10,000 nucleotides of DNA from contig CM022675.1 in the NCBI GenBank assembly GCA_012295275.1, positions 9,300,193 to 9,310,192 on the forward strand. The letters run 5' to 3'. The DNA is from Chrysomallon squamiferum (Eukaryota; Mollusca; Gastropoda; Neomphalida; Peltospiridae). The notes under the pieces were generated by a model. That model saw only the letters and a program-made list of their open reading frames with translations, ran no database searches and had not been told where the DNA came from. How positions within the stretch are numbered: the stretch's first letter is position 1; every line of letters starts with the position of its first letter. A program made the translations under genes and the position numbers. Positions 1 to 5,721 of the stretch are shown here, in pieces.

Positions 1-74
1 GGACTTAGTAATTTATCTCATTTAACAATCTTATTTAATTAAATAATAACAAAAAAACAAAAAAACTAATATTT

Positions 75-250
75 CAGAATTTGTGTATCAACATTTAAAA
101 AAAAAAAAAAAGAAAAAAAAGAAAAGAGTTAGAGAAGAAAAATAAAAGTTTGTCAATTCATGTCAACAAAAAAAAAAAAAAAAAAAAAAATGTAGTAAAA
201 TAAAAGTTTTGTTGAAATTCATATGTCAACATAGAAAAAGAAAAGAGTCT
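75..250 (+). repeat. Degenerate A-rich tandem repeat, three partial copies
   Basis: A TCAAC-ending motif followed by a long A-rich tract occurs three times. TCAAC lies at about 88-92, 163-167 and 226-230, so the spacing is uneven (75 and 63 bp). The second and third copies share AATAAAAGTTT...ATTCAT..GTCAAC. The first and third share the following A-rich GAAAAGAGT segment. The middle copy carries an uninterrupted 23-base A run (168-190). This is best read as an old local tandem duplication of an A-rich unit whose A-tracts changed length. No coding capacity or transposon end is visible. Confidence 0.45.
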
Positions 251-418
251 AATTTTCTTCACAATCTTCGTGAATACAGACTAAATTGTGAGTGCAGACG
301 TGAATAAGATAAAATGTGAACAGGAAGAGAGGAGAATTCTGGAATGGGTCGCGTGTGTCATAATTCCACCATTTTGGTGCTACTAATCACAGGCCAGGAA
401 ACAAAAGGTACTCTGACA

Positions 419-435
419 GGGTGGGGTGGGGGGGG
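419..435 (+). other. G-rich tract with quadruplex potential
   Basis: The plus strand reads GGG-T-GGGG-T followed by eight Gs. The eight-G run can be split into two tracts, which meets the usual four-tract rule for an intramolecular G-quadruplex with very short loops. It lies in the moderately GC-balanced stretch 330-480, just after a small hairpin (CACCA/TGGTG, 367-379). Whether it folds in vivo is unknown. Confidence 0.5.
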
Positions 436-525
436 CAGCAGAGCACACAGCTCCCATGAATCATCTCTGAGTTAATTTCTTGAGAGGCATGTTGAATTAG
501 TTGCCATTGTCAAGTCAAGCTCATT

Positions 526-576
526 TTCTTCTTCTTCGTAGTCGTCGTCTTCTTCTTCTTCTTCTTCATCGTTTTT
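526..576 (+). repeat. CTT/GTC trinucleotide microsatellite
   Basis: An imperfect CTT repeat is interrupted by GTAGTCGTCGTC near its middle, then continues as uninterrupted CTT units and ends in CATCG. The GTC block gives a short local cluster of CpGs. The strand is strongly pyrimidine-rich from here to the long T run at 621. Confidence 0.85.
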
Positions 577-618
577 CTTTTCTTCCCTGCCACCTCTGTT
601 CATATCTCATGAAATTTT

Positions 619-620
<2 letters not shown>

Positions 621-661
<41 letters not shown>
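621..661 (+). repeat. Uninterrupted 41-base T run
   Basis: Forty-one consecutive Ts, the longest homopolymer in the window. It could be the reverse-strand A-tail of a retroposed element whose body would lie at higher coordinates. However, no convincing target-site duplication and no recognisable SINE or LINE body was found downstream, so it is recorded only as a homopolymer. Its exact length is vulnerable to assembly error. Confidence 0.9.
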
Positions 662-666
<5 letters not shown>

Positions 667-699
667 TTTATCCATAGCAACCGATTACTACACAAACAA

Positions 700-955
700 T
701 ACAAGGCTTTGTGGCACGTGTGTGTGTCTCTATTGTTACGGGGTTGTTCTCTTGTCTCTCTCGTCTCTCTCTCTTGCCTGTCTCAGAATGACTCGTCCCT
801 CAGCCCAATCGTACCCTCCACTCGCACGCAGTCGCCCCAAAATGGCAGCCGGATTGATCCGAAATTGTTTTCCATAATTTTTCGCCTGTTTGTTTTTCCG
901 AGACTCGTGTTGACTCAGTTTTGACGATGTTCTGTCACATCCATCACGAGTCGAG
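700..955. promoter_or_regulatory. Possible regulatory segment with CACGTG, CCAAT and AP-1 motifs
   Basis: This balanced-composition stretch holds several motifs typical of animal promoters. They are a CACGTG E-box (715-720), a CCAAT core in AGCCCAATCG (805-809), a YY1-like AAAATGGCAGCC (839-850, one base from the usual GCGGC form) and a perfect AP-1 site TGACTCA (911-917). An 8-bp inverted repeat GACTCGTG/CACGAGTC brackets 902-952. An open frame of about 70 codons crosses the segment but begins at TTG and resembles nothing known. No TATA box or convincing donor site was seen, and each motif alone could be chance. The direction of any promoter is unclear. Confidence 0.25.
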
Positions 956-959
956 GATG

Positions 960-1408
960 ATGTTATTAGTCATTGTCGATGAGATAAAGAAATAAAAATG
1001 GTGTTTTATAGTAATGAAACCCGACTGTACACTGGTTTGTTAAAGATAAAGTTTTTGTGTGTTGAAGGAAGATATTTTTTTTTTTCTTCTGCGTATTGAT
1101 CTTTCATACTTGCAAGTCTTATGTTTGTATTTGTTGTTAATAAATTAATTTTTTTTGTTTTTTCATTCACATTATTATTTTTTTTTTTGTTGTTATTATG
1201 AATTTGTTATTAATATTTATTAAAATGTCTAATTAATATTTTAATGGTGAAATTTAAAAAAAAATTATTTTCTAAAATAGCATTGGTATGTTGTTATTGC
1301 TGTTCTTTTTGTTCTTGTTGTTCTCATTTCTTCTTCTTTTTCTTCTTCTTCTTCATCTTAATAAGATGAGCATCATATGCAGCAATAATTTCCTCATTCT
1401 TACTTTTT
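960..1408. other. AT-rich non-coding stretch
   Basis: AT-rich sequence with several T runs (for example 1075-1085 and 1181-1189). A CTT/TTG-rich segment at 1288-1360 would translate as oligo-leucine, which reflects base composition rather than a signal peptide. No gene, structured RNA or mobile-element end was recognised. Confidence 0.6.
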
Positions 1409-1770
1409 ACATCAAGAATCTCCCCCATTCTTCCCCTTCTCTAGATCAAGAACCTCCCCCAGTGTTACCCTTCTCTACATCAAGAATCTCCCCCCAGTGT
1501 TACCCTTCTCCACATCAAGAACCTCCCCCACTCTTTCCCTTCTTTACAACAAGAACCTCCCCCACTCTTCCCCTTCTCCACATCAAGAACCTCCCCTGTT
1601 ACTCTTACCCTTCTCTACACCAAGAACCTCCCCCCTCACTCTTTCCCTTCTCTACATCAATAACCTCCCCCCTCACTCTTCCCCTTCTCCACATCAAGAA
1701 CCTCCCCCCTCACTCTTCCCCTCCTCCCTCCACCGCTGCACACATCAAGATATCTCTGCTTACTCCCACC
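1409..1770 (+). repeat. C-rich minisatellite, 34-37 bp units
   Basis: About nine head-to-tail units begin with ACATCAAGAACCTCCCCC and end with CCCTTCTCT/CC. Unit starts are 1409, 1443, 1477, 1512, 1546, 1580, 1617, 1654 and 1691; a decayed copy starts near 1742. The first five units are 34-35 bp. From 1580 on they are 37 bp, with CCTCACTC in place of CACTC. Two neighbouring units (1443, 1477) share an AGTGTTACC variant, and unit 1580 carries a TGTTAC variant. The plus strand is almost purine-free between the CAAGAA cores, so the minus strand is G-rich. Because 34 and 37 are not multiples of three and the unit lacks stops, long open frames run through it without implying a protein. Confidence 0.92.
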
Positions 1771-1799
1771 TTCTTTCTTGAGCATGTTTTATTAATTTA

Positions 1800-2092
1800 G
1801 ATCTTGGACATCTTGGAGTTAAACATGAATGTGGCTGTTTATGGTTTATTGGCCACAGTGTTTGTGATGTTTTATTGTGTACGGTGGAGATAGCCGGTGA
1901 CTTGGTGTGTTGATAAGCAGAAGGCGAAGAAGATTTAATTTTAGATTGCACACCCCTAGTCAGCATAATTGATGTGTGTTTGATATTTGTTCAAAACACG
2001 TGTCTGTGTGTATGTGTGTTTTTTTCATTTGTGTAGAGGCAGGGAGGGGGCTAAGAGAGAGGGTATGAAAGAATAAGAAAGAATGAAATCAT
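1800..2092. other. Unassigned stretch after the minisatellite
   Basis: Mixed AT-rich sequence with a TG-rich patch (about 2000-2020) and a G-rich patch around 2039-2050. The open frames on either strand are short and show no recognisable protein. No RNA gene or mobile-element end was seen. Confidence 0.5.
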
Positions 2093-2130
<38 letters not shown>

Positions 2131-2132
2131 AA
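2093..2132 (+). repeat. GA dinucleotide microsatellite
   Basis: A near-perfect GA repeat of about 40 bp with one AAAG interruption. It sits in a wider purine-rich stretch that begins near 2040. GA tracts of this kind can bind GAGA-type factors in some animals, but nothing here shows that role. Confidence 0.9.
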
Positions 2133-2480
2133 GTAAATTTTATGTTTAATTTTTAATAAAGTTGGGTTTTTTTTAAAGTAAAATGAGTTAATGATAGGCA
2201 AATAAACAGACAGTGAAAGAAGTAAAATAACAAATAAATAAATAAATAATATAATTAATAATAATAATAAATTGGCTGCAAACAATAATTTAAAAAAAGT
2301 TTATATAAAAATAAAAAATAAAATAATAATTATATAAAACAAAAATCAAATATTAAAAATTTCTAATTCAAGCTAAACTTAAACCGAAACATTTATTTAT
2401 TTACTATTATTAAATTGTTTTAAATTAATATTTATTTTCTTTTTTTTGAACTATCTGTAAAACAATACGATAATTTATTT
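2133..2480. other. AT-rich stretch with short A/T simple repeats
   Basis: Almost entirely A and T, with short AAAT and AAT repeats around 2232-2270 and no extended CpG. It contrasts sharply with the CpG-bearing island that begins near 2487. No gene was seen. Confidence 0.6.
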
Positions 2481-2486
2481 GTGTGC

Positions 2487-2526
2487 ACATGCATGTCATC
2501 GTGCATGAGTGCATGAACATGCATGT
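2487..2526. promoter_or_regulatory. Paired ACATGCATGT palindromes around a GTGCATGA doublet
   Basis: Two identical perfect 10-bp palindromes, ACATGCATGT, start exactly 30 bp apart (2487 and 2517). Between them is a tandem pair GTGCATGA GTGCATGA. The element lies directly upstream of the CpG-rich island at 2540-2890, where GTGCATGCAT recurs at 2696-2703. The symmetry and whole-turn spacing (about three helical turns) suggest a protein-binding element. No specific factor can be named from the sequence. Confidence 0.4.
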
Positions 2527-2550
2527 ATATTCAAGCTTAATTTTGTATCG

Positions 2551-2564
2551 CTGTTGGCAAACAG
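2551..2564 (+). other. Small hairpin CTGTT/AACAG
   Basis: A five-base-pair stem with a GGCA loop at the left edge of the CpG island. It is short enough to arise by chance and is listed because three further inverted repeats lie within the next 290 bp. Confidence 0.3.
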
Positions 2565-2598
2565 TTGCAGAATGAAAATCGCTCGCTCGCTTGTTTAC

Positions 2599-2627
2599 CA
2601 TCGTGGACTGGCCATGAATCCACGATG
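2599..2627. repeat. Perfect 9-bp inverted repeat CATCGTGGA/TCCACGATG
   Basis: The left arm is 2599-2607 and the right arm 2619-2627, with an 11-base loop that itself contains the palindrome TGGCCA. It directly abuts the forkhead-like TTGTTTAC. It could be a dyad binding site or an RNA stem; the sequence alone does not decide. Confidence 0.6.
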
Positions 2628-2659
2628 AATAGAATTGTTTCAGTTACTAATCAAGAATT

Positions 2660-2845
2660 GCTCGAATTATCAATATTTGCTCAGGAGAAGGACGGTGCAT
2701 GCATCTCCGAGCGCACCGTCCAATCACAGCGCGGCTTGCTGTTTGCACGATGCTCTTGAAGCGATGACGTCGATGATGTCAAAGACGGGAAGGTGTTTTG
2801 ACACACCGTGGCCGATTCCGCGAGCTCTCGGGCTCGAATTACCAA
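2660..2845 (+). repeat. Spaced direct repeat GCTCGAATTAYCAA
   Basis: The 14-mer at 2660-2673 recurs at 2832-2845 with one change (T to C). The second copy overlaps a CGAGC/GCTCG inverted repeat (2821-2836). The two copies bracket the CCAAT and CRE motifs, 172 bp apart. No transposon structure connects them, so they could be paired regulatory sites. Confidence 0.45.
2690..2721. repeat. Perfect 9-bp inverted repeat GGACGGTGC/GCACCGTCC
   Basis: The left arm is 2690-2698 and the right arm 2713-2721, with a 14-base loop. The stem is GC-rich and would be stable in RNA or cruciform form. The right arm runs into the CCAAT core (2720-2724), so a structure and a CCAAT-binding factor would compete for the same bases. 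Confidence 0.6.
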
Positions 2846-2959
2846 ATTTTCTTCTCCGTCCTTCGTCCTTCTTTCGTGTTTGCCAACTGCTTGGAAGAAA
2901 GAGAGTGGAAATTAAGTCATATTGTCATCAGAGTTGTTAAGTTTTTGATTGTTCCTATT

Positions 2960-3130
2960 GTGTTAGTGTGTTGGCTTTTTTCTCCTCTCCCACCTACCCC
3001 CCTGCTCTCCTTGCTTCATCGCCACTGTCTTTGGGGGAGGGACGTCGGGGATGGGGGAGGATGAGTCACGATGGGGGGGAGGGAACTGTCCTATCCAGAC
3101 TGAATAACAGTGTCTGGTTATAAACAAACA
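2960..3130 (+). promoter_or_regulatory. Candidate core promoter: pyrimidine tract, G4, AP-1, hairpin, TATA-like box
   Basis: A C/T-rich tract (2970-3010) switches abruptly to a G-rich tract. The plus strand then carries, in order, a G-quadruplex motif (3033-3057), a perfect AP-1 site TGAGTCA (3062-3068), a second G run (3073-3083), a bulged hairpin with arms CCAGAC/GTCTGG (3095-3117) and TTATAAAC (3118-3125), a TATA-like box that also matches a forkhead core. If the TATA-like box is used, initiation would fall near 3148-3155. No convincing downstream open frame or donor follows in the next few hundred bases, so a non-coding first exon or no promoter at all remain possible. Confidence 0.35.
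3033..3057 (+). other. G-quadruplex motif with a GACGTC loop
   Basis: Four G tracts (5, 3, 4 and 5 Gs) are separated by loops A, ACGTC and AT. This meets the strict G3+ N1-7 rule without any splitting. The middle loop with the flanking G makes the palindrome GACGTC, a CRE-like core, so duplex binding and quadruplex folding would be mutually exclusive. Confidence 0.7.
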
Positions 3131-3259
3131 ACGGGGTTTGAAAGCAGTTTATTGTCGTTGCTAAATTAAACTCGACAAAGACGTTGTTATTATGCCGTGG
3201 TTGATGTTGCGAGAGAGGTGTTTTGAGAAACGTGGGAGATTGATAGTGAAATAACATCA

Positions 3260-3590
3260 ATTGTTGTGACGAAATTTAGTGGAAAGTAGACAAATGAAAA
3301 ATTAATACAATATTAGCTGTAGGTTTGTAACTGTAAACGTAATGGATAAATAGATAAATGTGATGTTAACTGTAGGTATTTCTAGTGAAATTAAATGGAA
3401 AATAGATTGACACTGGAATTGAAAAATAAAAAAGAGAGTTATAATTATATATGTAGTGAAGGAAGGAACAGATTTTGACAGTTTTTAGCGTCAGAAATAT
3501 CAGTTAAAACAAATGAGGAAAATATTCAATTAAATCAAAATTTGACATGTCTACATGTTTGTATTTGTGTATGTTTGAATGTGTTTGTAA
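3260..3590. other. AT-rich non-coding stretch
   Basis: AT-rich sequence without a recognisable gene. GAAATTNARTGGAAARTAGA occurs near 3271 and near 3387 with three mismatches, and CTGTAGGTWT twice, which may be traces of a very old duplication but with inconsistent spacing. Confidence 0.45.
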
Positions 3591-3651
3591 TATATATATA
3601 AATACACATACACACATTATATATATATATATATATATATCTATATATATC
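3588..3651 (+). repeat. AT/CA dinucleotide microsatellite
   Basis: Runs of TA alternate with a short ACACAT patch, giving about 64 bp of alternating purine-pyrimidine sequence. It is self-complementary and could extrude as a cruciform. Confidence 0.9.
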
Positions 3652-3689
3652 AAAAAATTTAATCTGAAAAAAAATAATAAAAATAATAT

Positions 3690-3735
3690 AAATAAATAAA
3701 TATATAAAATAAAATAAAATAAAATAAAATAAAAC
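3690..3735 (+). repeat. AAAT and AAAAT simple repeats
   Basis: A short AAAT repeat passes into about six AAAAT pentanucleotide units (3705-3734). The same pentanucleotide reappears briefly near 9173-9189. Confidence 0.85.
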
Positions 3736-3831
3736 AAATGAATACTCCACACAAAGCTTACACAAATAATCTAAACTGACACACATTTTGTCAGCCATTT
3801 TTTTTTTTGTAAAAAAAACCCCTGTACTTAC

Positions 3832-3905
3832 ATTGTTTATGAACTCAGCTTTCACCTTGGCTGGTGGGGCACCTGCCAAAACGAGTTTCACCTGGCACTG
3901 TGCAG
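3832..3905. other. Exon-like GC-balanced island, strand ambiguous
   Basis: A short balanced island sits in very AT-rich DNA and has splice-site-like borders on both strands. On the minus strand, AAT is followed by GTAAGTAC (donor at 3831), and candidate acceptors CACAG and CCAG end at 3898 and 3892. The enclosed 60-66 bp are open and in phase, and would read VKLVLAGAPPAKVKAEFINN. On the plus strand, an acceptor-like CTCAG ends at 3848 and CAG/GTAAAC gives a donor at 3906; that 57-bp segment is open in all frames. Neither acceptor has a strong pyrimidine tract. No family match is recognised, so it is not called as a CDS. The same bases also hold E2-box motifs. Confidence 0.25.
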
Positions 3906-3980
3906 GTAAACTCAGGTAAATTCAGGTGTCTCACAGTGTAAACTGATTCCAGATGTGAAATTCCTGAAACTCTTTACCTG
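3853..3980. promoter_or_regulatory. Cluster of CACCTG/CAGGTA E2-box-type motifs
   Basis: Six CACCTG or CAGGTA-type hexamers lie in about 110 bp: 3870, 3889, 3903, 3913, 3923 and 3975; a CACCTT lies at 3853. Three of them (3903, 3913, 3923) are spaced exactly 10 bp, a CAGGTAAAYT tandem triplet. CAGGTG/CAGGTA is the core bound by Snail and ZEB-type zinc-finger repressors in animals. The 10-bp phase would place them on one face of the helix. The same triplet also reads as three consecutive 5' splice donors on the plus strand. Confidence 0.35.
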
Positions 3981-4019
3981 TGAGATCATTTCTCTCTTAG
4001 CTGTAGATCTTGGTTTTTG

Positions 4020-4079
4020 TAAATAAATAATAGAGGAGGGAGGGATGGATGGATGAATAAATGATGGGATAGATGTGTG

Positions 4080-4114
<35 letters not shown>

Positions 4115-4125
4115 GTGTGTGGCTA
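4020..4125 (+). repeat. GGAT-type repeat followed by TG microsatellite
   Basis: A degenerate GGAT/GAT patch (4030-4070) leads into a TG repeat of about 48 bp (4074-4121) interrupted once by TTG near its end. The alternating TG tract could adopt Z-DNA. Reading the reverse strand gives threonine-histidine repeats that are not a protein. Confidence 0.9.
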
Positions 4126-4242
4126 ACACACATGGATTAATAGATGATTTGATATATGTATCATTTTACTGTCTGATAGATTATGCTTTTATTTTTTTGA
4201 TGGTTATGTATTGTGTAGTTGTTATGAAAGAAGGTATATAAT

Positions 4243-4316
4243 TTGTGTGTGTCTGTGTGTATGTTAATGAATGAGTGTTTGTGAAAGCTTGTCTATTATA
4301 TGTATATGTATGTTAA

Positions 4317-4347
<31 letters not shown>

Positions 4348-4432
4348 AAATGAATGTGTTTGTGAAAGCTTGTCTTATTATATGTATATGTCTGTATGTT
4401 AATATGTGTGTGTGTATCTGTGTGTGTGTCTA
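4243..4432 (+). repeat. TG-rich segment with an 81-bp tandem duplication
   Basis: A unit beginning AATGAATG and containing GTTTGTGAAAGCTTGTCT, then TATTATATGTATATG and a TG run, occurs twice. The GTGAAAGCTT cores are at 4281-4290 and 4362-4371, so the period is 81 bp. Differences are small indels and TG-length changes. A partial earlier copy of the TG/GTATGTTAATG end precedes it. The unique core shows this is a segmental duplication rather than plain TG slippage. Confidence 0.75.
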
Positions 4433-4439
4433 TATTAAC

Positions 4440-5050
4440 ACAATAAAATTTGAATTCACAGAGCTGTTTTTTATCTAAGACAAAAATATTATTTTTACTT
4501 ACTAATAAATTTAATTTACATTTCTCTGTGTTAATTTTACATCAGCATTTTTATAACGTGTAAAATAAACAACTATTTAGTAATATTCAGTTAAATCTTG
4601 GGATAGGTTTTGCTAACCTCTCAGGTTTATATGACATATTTTATTTCCATAATTATTTACATTAGCTTAGATATACATGTGTGTGTGTGTATGTGTGTTA
4701 AAAAAATAAAATAAATAAAACTGTAATTTTCTAATAGAAATTGTTAACCATTGTACAGAAAATTAATCACACTTCTTTCTCTTTGACAAACAATGAATAA
4801 TGTACTGTGATCTTTTATTTTTTTATTTTTTATTTTTTATTTTTTTATCTAATTCCTCTTTCATATTAGAATTACAGTTTCAAATAAGTCATGACAATCT
4901 CAAGTGTGCCACCAGTGAATAATTTTCAATAAAATCACGACTATACATCAAAGGTAATTATTTCCAGTCGAAAAATCTCTGTTTAGATCTTCGCAAATTT
5001 TATAGCAGAATCCCTTCTTTTTTTCTTTTTTTTATTCTGGTCTTTTTTTT
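4440..5050. other. AT-rich stretch with T5-7A repeats
   Basis: AT-rich sequence with a TG patch (4678-4698), a TTTTTA-type repeat (4812-4847) and T runs at 5018-5055. A small inverted repeat AGGTT/AACCT lies at 4605-4619. TTTTGG-G-CCAAAA (5052-5064) is an odd palindrome at the end of a T run. No gene was seen. Confidence 0.55.
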
Positions 5051-5089
5051 TTTTTGGGCCAAAATGATTTATTCACTCAGACGTTTGTT

Positions 5090-5690
5090 TTGACTTGATG
5101 TCTTCAACCAGGCAACCATTTGAAAAAAAAACAGGATAAAGGTGGTAAAATTGACTACAATCGAAGCTATTGAGATTCGACTGTCGTAAGCAAAGATTAT
5201 CGTAATAAGGCGTCTTTACGAAATCATTGCCGTGCCATTCCTGAAGTAAGGATTTGCAGAAATTACAACAGGAGACTGCGGTTGTGAATACTAATCACTG
5301 ACTGAAGTCGATGTCGAGTCCATGTTTGTTTTATTTATGGTAGCCAGGATTATCAAAAGAAAATCGGTAAAAGAAAACAAAAGATTTTGCCGAAGGGATT
5401 TTTCGCACATTAACAGTGAGGATTTTTTGATTGAATTTGCTCGTTTTTACAATTTCTGACTAATAATAACTGGCCGCTTCTATTGTCGGCTTCAGATCAT
5501 AAACATATATCGTTCACAGAGACTCTTTAATTTCATTACGCGGAATTATTTGTTCTGTTGCCGGTCGTAACTTTTCTGCGTCTCTCATACAAGGCGAGAT
5601 CAGATCTTCATCGATGAGTGATCCAGTTCTCCGATTGTCATTCGACTGATGCTGTTTGGCTTGGTTCGGAAGAAAAACATTTTTTATTGC
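5090..5690. other. Unique CpG-containing segment of unknown function
   Basis: About 600 bp with little simple repeat and about 27 CpGs by hand count, clearly unlike the AT-rich DNA on its left. TCGTAA occurs at 5184, 5200 and 5565 and inverted as TTACGA at 5216. TCATCGATGA (5608-5617) is a perfect 10-bp palindrome. An acceptor-like CTTCAG with a pyrimidine-rich lead ends at 5496, but every frame after it closes quickly. An open frame of 65 codons from 5618 starts right after a stop without ATG and runs into the repeat array. It could be an enhancer, an untranslated exon, or a decayed transposon body. Confidence 0.35.
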
Positions 5691-5721
5691 CCTGTCTGGT
5701 GATGCACTTTAGTAAAAAGAC

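Larger units (their letters stand above)
2540..2890. promoter_or_regulatory. CpG-enriched island with CCAAT, CRE-type and forkhead motifs
   Basis: By hand count about 27 CpGs fall in roughly 340 bp, against only a few per kilobase in the AT-rich flanks. Motifs seen are TTGTTTAC (2591-2598, reverse of the forkhead core GTAAACAA), CCAATCA (2720-2726, a good NF-Y match), TGACGTC (2765-2771) and TGATGTCA (2774-2781), both CRE-like. Two perfect 9-bp inverted repeats and two 5-bp ones lie inside. These features are what an animal promoter or proximal enhancer often shows. Open frames across the island start at TTG and resemble no known protein. No clear splice donor follows, so strand and start site stay undefined. 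A CpG-rich untranslated exon is an alternative reading. Confidence 0.4.

Noticed and set aside
600-960. Retroposed element with the 41-base T run as its reversed A-tail
   Set aside because: No target-site duplication and no recognisable SINE or LINE body.
1288-1800. Long open frame, 170 codons, proline/serine-rich
   Set aside because: It starts in a leucine-rich CTT stretch and then runs through the minisatellite. The 34/37-bp unit rotates through frames and lacks stops, so openness is expected without coding.
2635-2940. 101-codon open frame in the CpG island
   Set aside because: It starts at TTG, overlaps two other open frames in the same place, and shows no known motif. Balanced GC content alone makes open frames of this length likely.
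3535-3891. 118-codon open frame on the minus strand
   Set aside because: Only its first 20 or so codons look protein-like; the rest reads through AT and AAAAT microsatellites. It has no ATG at its start. The first part is kept only as a possible short exon.
5100-5120. RFX-type X-box in the CCAGGCAACCA segment
   Set aside because: Only one half-site matches; the other half is a direct rather than inverted repeat.
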